Translations under genes and position numbers: made by a program
From: CAVRZY01 sp963725415
GTDB lineage: Bacteria; Acidobacteriota; Terriglobia; Bryobacterales; Bryobacteraceae
Length of the DNA stretch: 64,000 bases
Assembly (NCBI GenBank): GCA_963725415.1
Contig: CAVRZY010000267.1
Coordinates: forward strand, 6,958 to 70,957
Reading direction: 5' to 3'
The notes under the pieces: generated by a model
Told to the model about the DNA's origin: nothing
Database searches by the model: none
Seen by the model: the letters and a program-made list of their open reading frames with translations, nothing else
Shown here: one piece after another, positions 26,607-35,660 of the stretch
Layout of the letters: every line of letters begins with the position of its first letter
How positions within the stretch are numbered: position 1 is the stretch's first letter

Positions 26607-27373
26607 TCAAACGAACCCGCCCGGAATCATGTTGCCTGCTCCGCCGACGACTGGGCCGGCCGGCACCTCCGGCGGCGAATAAGCCGGCACGGGCCCGCTG
26701 CCCACCACCCTGGTCACCAGGGTGCTGTGGCACCACCGCCAGAAGCAGCTCTCGAAGGCGGCGGCGATCGCTGCGAATACTTCCCACTCACACAGGCTGG
26801 CCCGGTCTTGGAGGCCAGCAACCATCTGGTTCTGTAGCCGCAGCCTGCTGAGCGAAGCGGTCGTTTGCGTGAGCGCCGCCAGCGGGGACGGATCATTCCG
26901 GGTGCGCGGGGCCACCGGCCCCGCGACTGCCGCAAAGCTGGGGTACCAGGGCAGGCCCGGCACACTGATGGAGGCCTGATACTGGGCCCAGGGGCCCCCA
27001 ACGCGCCAGCGATGGCCGCCGAGCGCTTCTGTGCCCACACCGTGCCCTTGGGCGCCCCGGCCAGCAGCAGCGGCTCCCACCGCGGACTTAGCACCCGGCC
27101 CCCGCTCGCCACCGCGCCCTCAATCATCACGCCCACCAGGGCGGCCTGCCTCTGCCACTGGTCCCAAGCCGAGCAGATCGCCTCGCAAATGCCGTCGATG
27201 AACTCTTCGCATTGCCGCAACAGGGCTTCCTCGGGACCGGTGTTGGCAGCCGGTGGAGTCGCTCTTTTGGAGGGTATCAGCGTCGCCAGCGACTCCTCGG
27301 AGATTCTGACCGCAAAACTGCGGAACTGTGCCCTCGCTATCTCCTGCATGACACGCGGCTTGGGAGCGGGCAT
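26607..27373 (-). CDS. Unknown protein, last gene of the caspase operon; frameshifted
   Basis: It starts at ATG 27371-27373 (MPAPKPRVMQEIARAQFRSF), 23 bases after the caspase gene's stop. The first frame has LLRQCEEFIDGICEAICSAWDQWQRQAALVGVMIEGAV and PRWEPLLLAGAPKGT. The second continues with GPWAQYQASISVPGLPWYPS and LQDRASLCEWEVFAAIAAAFESCFWRW, ending in the Gly/Pro tail GPVVGGAGNMIPGGFV. One base missing from the C run at 26996-27000 joins them (GALGGPWAQY). Corrected length is about 255 residues. No signal peptide and no recognised family; it looks structured and Trp-rich. Its operon position suggests work with the caspase-like protein. Confidence 0.6.
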
Positions 27374-27396
27374 CGGTTGCTCGGGTGGGCGGCGGG

Positions 27397-29457
27397 CTAG
27401 GGCCGCCGCTCCAGCGCCGCGTCGATACTGGCCAGCGTCTTGCGGGCGTACTCGGCCTCCGACAGGTTGGCGTTCAGGGCCAGCATCGTACGGAAGTGCT
27501 TTTGGGCGGCGGGCAACGCTTCCAGCTTGCCCGTCTCTTGATACTGGTGGGCGTACGACAGCCCCAACACGTAGTGAACGTAAGCGTCGTTGGGATGCAG
27601 CGACAGCGACCTCTGGCAGTACCCGATGGCGGCGTCGTATCGTTTCAAGCTGCGCTCCCCGTCGCACAGCCCGAAGTAGGCCAGGCTGCGGAGGTCCTGC
27701 CAGATGTCGTGTTGCGAGGCGCGCGTCTTCTTTCCGAACTTCCCCGCCAGGAACCCCAAGGCGTGGTAGTTGAACTTTCGAACCAGCCCGCTGTCGAAAT
27801 TGCTCAGGCGCAAGTACTCCAGATACTCCCGCTTGGATTCCTCCCAGTTCCCACCCATGCGCAGGCTCTCGGCCAGCCAGAAATGCGCTTCGGCATTCCT
27901 GGGCGAGACCCGGATGGCGGTGCGCGCGCACTCGATGGACTGCTGGTACTGCTCCTTCATGCGGAAGGCCTCGGCCAACAGATAGTTCGCCATGCCGTGG
28001 TTACGATCGCGCTGCACCACGAAGTTGAGCTGGCGGATGGCCTCGTCCATGTTGCCCGTGTCTAGCAGCATTCCGGCAAAGCTGGCGCGCGCCTCCAGGT
28101 ACACCGGATCGACCTCGATGGCCTGACGAAACGCTTTCTCCGCCTTCTGCTCTTCGAACAGCGCGTTCCAGGCGCGGGCCAGATACAGCAGTGCCTGGGC
28201 GTAGCGCGGCTCGATCTCGATTGCCTTCTCGAGCAGCTCCGCGGCCTTCCGGTAGTTCTTCTCGCCCCCATCGTTGTAATAGTCCAGGGCCTTGTCGAAT
28301 AGCTCGACCGCGGCTCTCTTATGGCGCTGGGGAATCTGGATGCGCACCGTCACGGTCGATTCCTGACCCGGATAGACCATCTCTTCACGAGGGCCGTCCG
28401 GCTCATAGCCGGACTTGACGGCCTTGACAGTGTGTGCCCCCGGAACCAAGCCCGGCAGCGTCAGCGGTTTGGCTTTGCTGGCCACCCCAGCGGGCTTGCC
28501 GTCAATGAAGATTTCGACGCCGTCCATATTAGCGACCAGAATGAGCGTACCGAACTTGGGCGGTGGCGGCGCGCCGGCGGCGACATTGGTCGGGATATAG
28601 GCCAGCAGCATGTTGGGGTCGAAGCTGGCGCGCTCGGAGGTCGGGTTCTGCTGCGCATTGGACACTTCCCGCACGTTGCGCCGGACGTACTCGGCCAGCT
28701 CATCGGCAGTCACGATGCCGTCACGGTTCTCATCCGCCGACCCCTCCAACCCTTTGACCACGTAATAGGTGAAGATGCCGTGACCGCCGCCCCAGTCCGG
28801 GCTTTCGAAAGAGCGCTCGCGGTCGCGGCTGGCGGTCAGCGAGAACAGGGAGCGATGCAGGTCCAGCAGGCTGCGGTTGATGGTCTGGTTGTCCGCTTCG
28901 GGGTTGATGGCGCCGCTGTGGCAGGCGTCTGTCAGAAGCACTTTCCATTTGGCCTTGATCTTCGAGCCGATCACGGCGCCCAGCGCCTCCATGGGATAGC
29001 CGGTCGCCGCCACCCGGTTGGGGTCGAAATCGTAGGGCGCCAGGTAGGCTTTCCCGCTGAACACGAAACCGTGACCGGCGAAGTAGATCAGCACGCGGTC
29101 GTCGTCCTGCGCCACCGTGGGGAGCCACTGCTCGAGTTCCCTGCGGAGAATGGCCAGCGTGGCCCGCGGGCCGATCCAGCGGTGCACGTTCTCGGCGGGG
29201 AAGTTTCCGCCTTCCGGGCTGATCAGGATCGAGTAGATGGCCTCGGCGTCGCGCTCCGAGTACCGCAATTGCATTTGAGCCGGCAGGTTCTGGTAATTCG
29301 CGATCCCGATCACTAGCGCATAGCTGCGCGGGATCTTGGGCGCCGCGGGCGGGGCAACCTCCGGAACCTCCTTCTCCACCCGCAGATCGCGCTGTTTCTG
29401 CTGCGGCCATCCCAACAGCGAGACCGCCAGCAGCACCGCCAAGTATTTCCACCTCAT
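27397..29457 (-). CDS. Exported caspase-like (C14) protein with EF-hand, PEGA and TPR domains
   Basis: A 686-residue protein with a signal peptide (about 1-19). Residues 44-285 are a caspase domain with both catalytic residues: His129 in YFAGHGF and Cys179 in TDACHSG. Near its end is a canonical EF-hand loop at 242-253 (DENRDGIVTADE), suggesting calcium control. A PEGA domain (about 308-372, GVEIFIDGKPAGVASK) leads into TPR-like repeats (378-680). Export puts the protease in the periplasm or outside, unlike defence caspases in the cytoplasm. It is third in an operon behind two DUF4384 genes. Substrate unknown. Confidence 0.9.
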   Translation of the reverse strand: MRWKYLAVLLAVSLLGWPQQKQRDLRVEKEVPEVAPPAAPKIPRSYALVIGIANYQNLPAQMQLRYSERDAEAIYSILISPEGGNFPAENVHRWIGPRATLAILRRELEQWLPTVAQDDDRVLIYFAGHGFVFSGKAYLAPYDFDPNRVAATGYPMEALGAVIGSKIKAKWKVLLTDACHSGAINPEADNQTINRSLLDLHRSLFSLTASRDRERSFESPDWGGGHGIFTYYVVKGLEGSADENRDGIVTADELAEYVRRNVREVSNAQQNPTSERASFDPNMLLAYIPTNVAAGAPPPPKFGTLILVANMDGVEIFIDGKPAGVASKAKPLTLPGLVPGAHTVKAVKSGYEPDGPREEMVYPGQESTVTVRIQIPQRHKRAAVELFDKALDYYNDGGEKNYRKAAELLEKAIEIEPRYAQALLYLARAWNALFEEQKAEKAFRQAIEVDPVYLEARASFAGMLLDTGNMDEAIRQLNFVVQRDRNHGMANYLLAEAFRMKEQYQQSIECARTAIRVSPRNAEAHFWLAESLRMGGNWEESKREYLEYLRLSNFDSGLVRKFNYHALGFLAGKFGKKTRASQHDIWQDLRSLAYFGLCDGERSLKRYDAAIGYCQRSLSLHPNDAYVHYVLGLSYAHQYQETGKLEALPAAQKHFRTMLALNANLSEAEYARKTLASIDAALERRP

Positions 29458-29464
29458 CGTAGCC

Positions 29465-30166
29465 TCACTTGTGAGCCAGCCGGAATTCGTAAATCACCGG
29501 CCCGCTCAGCGGAACCGGGGAGGAAAGCAGTGACTGGTTCTGCTGCCGCATGATGATCAGCTCGCGCGAAGTGGCGCCTCGCACGCCCGCCAGATTCTCC
29601 GGCAGAGCGTCCTTGCCGGAGAGCTTCCTGGGGCCGGCCGAGGAATCGATGCAGGTCCCCCGAGCCTGGAAGATGGTGTCGTCGCAGCGCGGAATCAGGT
29701 TTTCCGGGGGCTGTTTTTGTTTGGGCGGCGGCGGCAGCGGTACATAAGCCGGACCCTTCCCTTCCTGACCCCCCAGCACCACCGGACTTACCAGCCAGTA
29801 CACAATGTCGTAGCCCGGCGGCCCGGCGATTCGAAACCAGGCCTCCGTGGCCGGAACCAAGTACTCTCTCCCCGCTCGCAGATTGTTCTGTCGGCCGGTC
29901 TCCTCACGCGGGAACAGCAACGTGTAATTCCCGCTCGTCCCGTAGTTCATCACGTACAGATAGCCGTCGAAATTGGTGCGGAATCGGAAGCGCACGCGGT
30001 CGTCCGTGCTGAGCACCAGGCCGGGATCCACCGCCCGCCACACTGATCCCTCGATGCGCTCCAGCGTGATTTCCATGCGATGCGGCCCCCGAGACAGCGA
30101 CTTCGACTGCCCCAGCACCGGCAGTTGCACAGCCAGCAGGATCAGTACCGCGATGGGCCGGTTCAT
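29465..30166 (-). CDS. Exported DUF4384 protein (short form)
   Basis: A 233-residue protein with a signal peptide ending near GQS (residue 21) and a DUF4384 domain: LSTDDRVRFRFRTNFDGYLYVMNYG, NYTLLFPRE, REYLVPATEAWFRIAGPPG. Cys160 and Cys172 could form a disulfide. DUF4384 often accompanies secreted caspases, but its biochemical role is unknown. Its ATG follows the stop of the larger DUF4384 gene after one base, and the caspase gene starts 7 bases after its own stop, so the three are co-transcribed. Confidence 0.85.
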   Translation of the reverse strand: MNRPIAVLILLAVQLPVLGQSKSLSRGPHRMEITLERIEGSVWRAVDPGLVLSTDDRVRFRFRTNFDGYLYVMNYGTSGNYTLLFPREETGRQNNLRAGREYLVPATEAWFRIAGPPGYDIVYWLVSPVVLGGQEGKGPAYVPLPPPPKQKQPPENLIPRCDDTIFQARGTCIDSSAGPRKLSGKDALPENLAGVRGATSRELIIMRQQNQSLLSSPVPLSGPVIYEFRLAHK

Positions 30167-30167
30167 A

Positions 30168-31115
30168 TCACTGGTGATTCAAGGAGATGTCGGCGACCAC
30201 GCGCGAATCCGCGCCGGCCTTGGGATTGACCGTGTAGACCGCCTTCTCCCGCTGTTGTTTCGGTCCGGGCATGCTCTCATCCACTTTCTCGATGATCAGG
30301 TCGCGCGCATAGCTGTTGCGAAGCCTGCCGATCAGGCGGTCGTCGATCGGTCCCAGGTTCTGGGCCAGCAGAAGCTTCGGCTTCTCCTCCTCGTTGGGCG
30401 CCTCCCGTGGGCGCCCGCTCAGCGAATAGATCAGCTTCTCCAGATCGGGCTCCGGCCGGCGCGAGACCACCACGAACAATTTCTCCACGCCGGGCTGCTC
30501 GTCGAAGGTGAAGGTGTAGCCCGCGGGAATCTCGTAGCGTTGCCCTCTCTTGACGAGATTGTCGCCGCCCTCGATCTCAGGAGAGGGAAACAGAACCTTC
30601 CAGGCCCCGCTGGAGCCGCGGTTCACGATGTAGAGATAACCGGTGTCGTTGACCTCGAGGCTGATTCGAATCTTGTCGCCGGCGCGAAAGGCGGTTTGCG
30701 GATCCACTTCGGCGCTCTGTCCCGCTTCGGTCCGTTTCAGGATGCTGTAACGCAACCCCAAGGGGATGGGCGGGGTGTAGGCGGCCTGGACGATTCTCGC
30801 GCCCTGCCCGACCGTTCCCCCGCCGGCCACCTGCTCCGCTCCCCGGATTGGCCCTTTGACCGCCGCCTGGGCTTTCGTTGGGGACTGGGCCTTCGCCACT
30901 TCCGTCTTGACCGGCTGAACAGGCTTGGCCGGCTCGACGGTTTTGGCCGGCTTCTCCACCGGCGGCGCGGCATAGAAAATTTCACGCGCCGTCAGCTTCT
31001 TTTTCTTGCTTTCCTCACAACCGGCAACCGGAGTGCTGCCGGCCAGAGTCCACAGGAGCAGACAGCCGCTAACGAAGTGCATCGAGAATCGGGCCAAGTT
31101 TTTTGCGCTGTACAT
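30168..31115 (-). CDS. Exported DUF4384 protein (long form), first gene of the caspase operon
   Basis: From ATG at 31113-31115, with a good AGGGAGG site, the product is 315 residues. A signal peptide ends near PVAGC, which may be a lipobox Cys. A Lys/Pro/Ala-rich linker (about 40-105) precedes the DUF4384 domain: FRAGDKIRISLEVNDTGYLY, WKVLFPSPEIEGG, EIPAGYTFTFDEQPG. An upstream in-frame start at 31145 adds 10 residues but lacks a ribosome site. Confidence 0.85.
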   Translation of the reverse strand: MYSAKNLARFSMHFVSGCLLLWTLAGSTPVAGCEESKKKKLTAREIFYAAPPVEKPAKTVEPAKPVQPVKTEVAKAQSPTKAQAAVKGPIRGAEQVAGGGTVGQGARIVQAAYTPPIPLGLRYSILKRTEAGQSAEVDPQTAFRAGDKIRISLEVNDTGYLYIVNRGSSGAWKVLFPSPEIEGGDNLVKRGQRYEIPAGYTFTFDEQPGVEKLFVVVSRRPEPDLEKLIYSLSGRPREAPNEEEKPKLLLAQNLGPIDDRLIGRLRNSYARDLIIEKVDESMPGPKQQREKAVYTVNPKAGADSRVVADISLNHQ

Positions 31116-31182
31116 GAGTCCCTCCCTGGGCAATTGGATCGTCACACCTCTCTGATGCGGATCTTAGCATAGCACCACGCGC

Positions 31183-31212
31183 TTGTCTTTGCCTCTGGAT
31201 AGTGAGAATAAT
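31183..31212 (+). promoter_or_regulatory. Candidate promoter for the plus-strand exported-protein genes
   Basis: TTGTCT (31183-31188) and AATAAT (31207-31212), 18 bases apart, lie in the divergent gap between the caspase operon and the gene at 31242. The match is by eye only. Confidence 0.3.
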
Positions 31213-31241
31213 AGAGGATTCCTGGAAGGAGGAACTCAAGG

Positions 31242-31868
31242 GTGCCAACGCGAGACCGAACTTACGGAAGCATGCGTTTCCTGTGCGTGATGCTGGCCTA
31301 TCTGCTGGCGCTTCAGATGATGCCACCGCCGGCCATGGCGCAGGAACAACCCAAGCCGAAACTGAACATCGTCATCATCGAGGGGGAGGGCGCCGTCAAC
31401 AATATCAAACAGCGCACGGCGCGCGAGCCTATTGTGCAGGTGGAGGACGAGAACCATCGTCCGCTGGCCGGAGCGTCGGTGGTCTTTCTGCTTCCGGACA
31501 GCGGGCCGAGCGGAGTCTTCGCCAACGGCACGCGCATGATGACGGTGCTCACTGACCAGCAAGGCCGCGCCGTGGCCACGGGCCTGCGCCCGAACAGTGT
31601 GGTGGGCAAGTTCCAGATTCGCGTGAACGCCTCTTACCAGGGCATGACGGGGAACGCCACCGTCGCGCAATCCAACGCCATGGCGGCCGCGGCCGGCGCG
31701 GCCGGGGTTTCCGGAAAAGTGATCGCCATCATCGCGGTGGCGGGTGGCGCGGCGGCCGGCGGCGTCCTGGCGGCTACCCGAGGCGGCGGAGCCAAGGCTC
31801 CACCTACGCAGCCGCCCACCCCGATCGTTATTACGCCGGGCACGCCCAGCGTCGGCGCGCCAAGGTAA
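31242..31868 (+). CDS. Exported Ig-like domain protein with a membrane helix
   Basis: A 208-residue product. After a signal sequence (MRFLCVMLAYLLALQ... to AMAQ) comes a single bacterial Ig-like domain: PIVQVEDENHRPLAGASVVF, GTRMMTVLTDQQGRAVATGL, VGKFQIRVNASYQG. This is the pattern of Big_1/intimin-type or regulatory-like modules. A Gly/Ala-rich helix (about 162-182) and a Pro/Thr tail follow. The GTG at 31242 has AAGGAGG about ten bases upstream; ATG 31272 at the signal peptide is an alternative. Confidence 0.75.
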   Translation: MPTRDRTYGSMRFLCVMLAYLLALQMMPPPAMAQEQPKPKLNIVIIEGEGAVNNIKQRTAREPIVQVEDENHRPLAGASVVFLLPDSGPSGVFANGTRMMTVLTDQQGRAVATGLRPNSVVGKFQIRVNASYQGMTGNATVAQSNAMAAAAGAAGVSGKVIAIIAVAGGAAAGGVLAATRGGGAKAPPTQPPTPIVITPGTPSVGAPR

Positions 31869-31900
31869 CTGAGCCATGAGGGGGGAATAAGGTGCTCACC

Positions 31901-32899
31901 ATGAAAAGAACATTCTGGTCACTTCTTGTTTTATTCGCGCTCGCGGCGATTCCCGTCGCCGCCAGCCAGGACAGTAGCCGCATCAGCGGCCCGGTGCTGG
32001 GTTACGTCTTCGATGCGGACAGCGCTGGCCTGCGCCCGGTTTACGGCATTCCGGGCGCCACCACGCTGGGCCCCGCTCTCAACCTGGGAGTGGAAGTGGA
32101 CCGCGCCGCCCTGTCGCAGGAATCCGATTACTTGCTGGGGGTGGCCGGACCGGACCGCCAGGTGGTGCTGTTCCGAGACCTCAGCGGGGCGCTCTCCCCT
32201 GTGGCTATCGCAGGGGCGGTGCCGGCGCCCGACCGCATACTGGTTAGCCCCAGCGGCAGCTCGGCCCTCCTGTTCTACCGTGACGGCAGTTTGATCGAAG
32301 TCCTCACCGGTCTGCCCGACGCGCCGGCTTTGGGCGCCAGCATCGATCTTTCCGGCCTGCCACCGCTCAAGTCCTGGGGCATCAGCGACGACGGCCGGGC
32401 GATTCTGGCGTCAGCCCCAAACGGCGATGGCGAATCCGTCTTTCTGATTAACCCGGACGGAAGCTCCCGCCTCCTTCTCTCTGCGGGGCGCATTGCGGCG
32501 GCTGCCTTCCTGTTCGGGCGTTCCGACGCTGTGATCGCCGACGCGCTTTACAACTCCGTCGATTGGATCCGCGATGTGACCGGCGCCGCAGAAGTGATCA
32601 ACCTGGCTGCGGAGAAGGATGGGATCTCTAGCCCGGTCGCCGTGAGCGTCTTCAGCGACAACCTCCAGGTCTTCGTGGCCAGCGCCGGATCCGGAACCAT
32701 CGCAACCCTGAACCTGGCCGGCGGAGCGCCGCTGCTGGTTGCTTGCGACTGCGCGCTCACGAGCCTGGAACGCCTTCACGGCAACGCTGTATTCCGCCTC
32801 ACCGAACCATCCGGCGAGCCGCTTTGGGTTTTTGATGGGGACGCGCCACAGGCCCGCATCGTCTTCGTCCCGGCGGTGCGGAACGGAGGTGAGAAATGA
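31901..32899 (+). CDS. Exported beta-propeller-like protein of unknown function
   Basis: The product has a signal peptide (MKRTFWSLLVLFALAAIPVAA) and repeating segments of the kind seen in WD40/YVTN-like propellers: YLLGVAGPDRQVVLFRDLSG, RILVSPSGSSALLFY, WGISDDGRAILASAPNGDG, VFSDNLQVFVASAGSGTIAT. It overlaps the next gene by four bases (ATGA), indicating coupling. The ATG at 31901 has AAGG eight bases upstream; a GTG at 31892 is also in frame. No enzyme motif seen. Confidence 0.75.
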   Translation: MKRTFWSLLVLFALAAIPVAASQDSSRISGPVLGYVFDADSAGLRPVYGIPGATTLGPALNLGVEVDRAALSQESDYLLGVAGPDRQVVLFRDLSGALSPVAIAGAVPAPDRILVSPSGSSALLFYRDGSLIEVLTGLPDAPALGASIDLSGLPPLKSWGISDDGRAILASAPNGDGESVFLINPDGSSRLLLSAGRIAAAAFLFGRSDAVIADALYNSVDWIRDVTGAAEVINLAAEKDGISSPVAVSVFSDNLQVFVASAGSGTIATLNLAGGAPLLVACDCALTSLERLHGNAVFRLTEPSGEPLWVFDGDAPQARIVFVPAVRNGGEK

Positions 32900-35658
32900 A
32901 ACCGAACACCAAGTTGTCGGCTCTACGGTGGTCCCTCACCGCGTTCGCGGTGCTGGCCCTCCTGCTGGGTTCGGTCGAGATCTGCCAGGCGCAAGCGGTG
33001 CCCACGCCCACTGTCAGCTCCGTCAGCCCAGCCTCGGCGACCGCGGGCGGCTCACAATTCCCGCTCACCGTTTACGGCACGGGTTTTGGAAGCTATTCGG
33101 TCGTGCAGTGGGGCACGTCCACCAGCAGCACCGGACTGTCAACCACGTACGTCAGCAGCACCCAGCTAACGGCGACTGTCCCGGCTAACCTTATCGCGAG
33201 CCCGGGCAGCGCTACGATCTTCGTCAGGAACTATTACGGTGGCTACTACTACTATGAGTCCAAACCAGGTATCCCCTTTACGATCTTTGCTCAGCCCACG
33301 CTGACCATCACCAGCATCAGTCCGGCCTACACCACGGTCGGCTGCGGGCAATTCGTGCTCTACGTGACGGGTACCGGCTTTAGCCCCTCTGGCCAGTATC
33401 CGTACGGCGGCCCTGGTTCAACTGTGCGTTGGACCAGCCCGACTGGTGTTACCTCTTCGCTGAGCACGCAGTTCGTGAATTCCTCGAATCTGACCGCAAC
33501 GGTCACCGCCGACCTGGTGTCGGTTCCCGGCACCGCCAGCATCAGGGTGGTCACGGGGGAGGTGCAGTCCAACGCTTTTCCCTTTACTATTTATCCTCCG
33601 CCGAGCGTCACCGAGATCAGCCCATCCACCGCCCCGGCGGGCAGTTCGGGCATCAGCCTTAGCGTCCGAGGCGCAGGCTTCATTCCCCCCACGATCGACG
33701 GCGGGTCCGCCGTAGTGTGGACCACCCCATCCGGCAATTCCTACTTGCTTTACACTACCTTCTACAACTCCAACCAGCTTTCGGCATCCGTCCCGGCCGA
33801 GCTGCTGGCGAGCGCGGGCACGGCCCGCGTGGCAGTGGTCAGCCCGCCCTGCGATGCACTCTCGGGGAGTCTTCCCTTCGTGATTACGGCTGGCCTGACG
33901 ATCACGACTACGTCGCTGCGCCGCGGCATGGTGGGCGTCTCCTACTCGGACGGTCTGGCGGCCTCCGGGGGCACCCAGCCCTACTCCTGGTCCCTGGCAA
34001 GCGGTTCCTTGCCTCCCGGACTGACGCTCAATTCCTCCACCGGCGCTATCACCGGCACGCCCACGACCGCCGGCACCTCCAACTTCACCGCCCAGGTGAC
34101 CGACAGCGCCAAGGCCAGCGCCACCAGACCGCTATCCATTATCATCGACCCGGCCACGCTGACCATCACCACCACGTCTCCACTGCCCAATGGCACGGTT
34201 GGGGTGGCGTACTCGCAGACCTTGAGCGCCACGGGAGGCAGCCCGCCCTATGGCTGGTCGATCTCTGCCAGCTCTCTGCCAGCCGGGCTTTCGCTCAATC
34301 AATCCACGGGCGCCATCACCGGCACGCCCACGACGGCCGGCTCGTTCAACTTCACCGCCCAGGTCAGCGATACCGCCAAGGCAACCGCCAGCCAAGCTTT
34401 CAGTTTGACGATCAATGCGCCGGCGCTGCTGATAACGACCACGTCTCTGCCGAACGGAACGGTTGGGACGGCGTACTCGCAGACCCTGGCCGCCTCCGGA
34501 GGCGCCACGCCTTACAGTTGGTCGCTCGCCGTAGGCTCGCTTCCACCCGGACTTTCGCTCAGCAGCGCCACCGGCACGATCAGCGGTACCCCCACCACGG
34601 CTGGCGCAGTCAACTTCACGGTCCAGGTGACCGATAGCGCCGGGAACACCGCCCGCCAGGCGTTGACGCTCACCATCAACCCTTCCAGTCTTGCCATCAC
34701 GACTGCATCGTTGCCTGCCGGGGCGGTCGGAAGCGCCTATTCGGCGACCCTGGCGGCCACAGGCGGAACGCCATCCTACAGTTGGTCAATGGCAGCCGGT
34801 TCACTCCCGCCGGGTCTCAGCTTGAACAGCACGAGCGGCGCCATCACCGGCACGCCGACCACGGCTGGTACGTTCACTTTCACCGCCCGGGTGACCGACC
34901 GGGCGCAGGCCACCGCCACCCGGCAGTACAGCCTCACGATCAGCCAGCCGCCTCTGGGGGCGGTTAGCTTCAGCGGGCTTACAGACACCGTCAACCCGGC
35001 GCAGCAGCCCAGGGTGGGCTTGGCCCTGGCGAGCGCCTATCCGCTCCCGATTTCGGGCACCCTGACGCTCCGGTTTACGCCCAATGCGGTGATCAACGCC
35101 AATGCCGATGACCCAGCCATCCAGTTCTCAACCGGCAGCAGAACGATCAATTTCACCATCGCCGCCAACAGCACCCAGGCGGTTTTCGGCACTGCCTCGG
35201 ATGTTCAGTTCTCCACGGGTACGGTGGCGGGAACCATCACTGTCACTGCCACGCTGCAACAGGGCAGCACCGATATTACCCCGTCGCCCGCCCCCAGCCG
35301 CTCGGTTCAGATCGCCCGGCAGGCGCCGGCCCTGGACAACAACAGCGTCAAAGTGGTGCGCAACGCCTCCGGCTTCGAGGTCCAGATCATTACCCTCTCG
35401 ACGCCGCGGCAGGTCACCCGAGCCAGGTTCGAGTTTGGATCTGCGCCGGGCTCCAGTCTGCAAGCATTTGACTTCCCTGTTTCCGTCGATGCCGCCTTCA
35501 CGTCCTGGTACAACCAGACGGCCTCGGCGCCGTTCGGCAGCAGCTTCCGCTACGTGCAGCCGTTCACCGTGCAAGGCGACGCCACCAAAGTCACCATGGT
35601 CACGGTGACGTTGACCAACTCCGTGGGCGATTCCCAGCGCATCACCGTGTCTTTCTAA
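32896..35658 (+). CDS. Large exported adhesin-like protein with TIG and He_PIG repeats
   Basis: A 920-residue protein with a signal peptide (to about QAQA, residue 35). Three TIG/IPT domains (PTVSSVSPASATAGGSQFPL, LTITSISPAYTTVGCGQF, PSVTEISPSTAPAGSSGISL) are followed by four He_PIG Ig-like repeats of about 87 residues, each with LPPGLSLNSSTGAITGTPTT. The C-terminal 240 residues form a separate all-beta region. Such modules are typical of extracellular carbohydrate-binding or adhesive proteins. It is the last of three coupled genes encoding exported proteins. Confidence 0.88.
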   Translation: MKPNTKLSALRWSLTAFAVLALLLGSVEICQAQAVPTPTVSSVSPASATAGGSQFPLTVYGTGFGSYSVVQWGTSTSSTGLSTTYVSSTQLTATVPANLIASPGSATIFVRNYYGGYYYYESKPGIPFTIFAQPTLTITSISPAYTTVGCGQFVLYVTGTGFSPSGQYPYGGPGSTVRWTSPTGVTSSLSTQFVNSSNLTATVTADLVSVPGTASIRVVTGEVQSNAFPFTIYPPPSVTEISPSTAPAGSSGISLSVRGAGFIPPTIDGGSAVVWTTPSGNSYLLYTTFYNSNQLSASVPAELLASAGTARVAVVSPPCDALSGSLPFVITAGLTITTTSLRRGMVGVSYSDGLAASGGTQPYSWSLASGSLPPGLTLNSSTGAITGTPTTAGTSNFTAQVTDSAKASATRPLSIIIDPATLTITTTSPLPNGTVGVAYSQTLSATGGSPPYGWSISASSLPAGLSLNQSTGAITGTPTTAGSFNFTAQVSDTAKATASQAFSLTINAPALLITTTSLPNGTVGTAYSQTLAASGGATPYSWSLAVGSLPPGLSLSSATGTISGTPTTAGAVNFTVQVTDSAGNTARQALTLTINPSSLAITTASLPAGAVGSAYSATLAATGGTPSYSWSMAAGSLPPGLSLNSTSGAITGTPTTAGTFTFTARVTDRAQATATRQYSLTISQPPLGAVSFSGLTDTVNPAQQPRVGLALASAYPLPISGTLTLRFTPNAVINANADDPAIQFSTGSRTINFTIAANSTQAVFGTASDVQFSTGTVAGTITVTATLQQGSTDITPSPAPSRSVQIARQAPALDNNSVKVVRNASGFEVQIITLSTPRQVTRARFEFGSAPGSSLQAFDFPVSVDAAFTSWYNQTASAPFGSSFRYVQPFTVQGDATKVTMVTVTLTNSVGDSQRITVSF
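33895..34950 (+). repeat. Four tandem ~261-bp coding repeats (He_PIG domains)
   Basis: Each unit encodes LTITTTSLP..GTVGVAYSQTL..TGG..PYSWS, then SLPPGLSLN and GTPTTAG. The DNA is similar enough between units that slippage or misassembly could change copy number. Confidence 0.8.
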
Positions 35659-35660
35659 CT

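Noticed and set aside
26714..27931. A single 405-codon minus-strand gene
   Set aside because: Its first 186 codons lie inside the caspase/TPR gene in another frame; only the part from 27373 looks like protein.
33895..34950. Repeats considered as a CRISPR array or minisatellite
   Set aside because: They are in frame, about 261 bases long and encode Ig-like domains.
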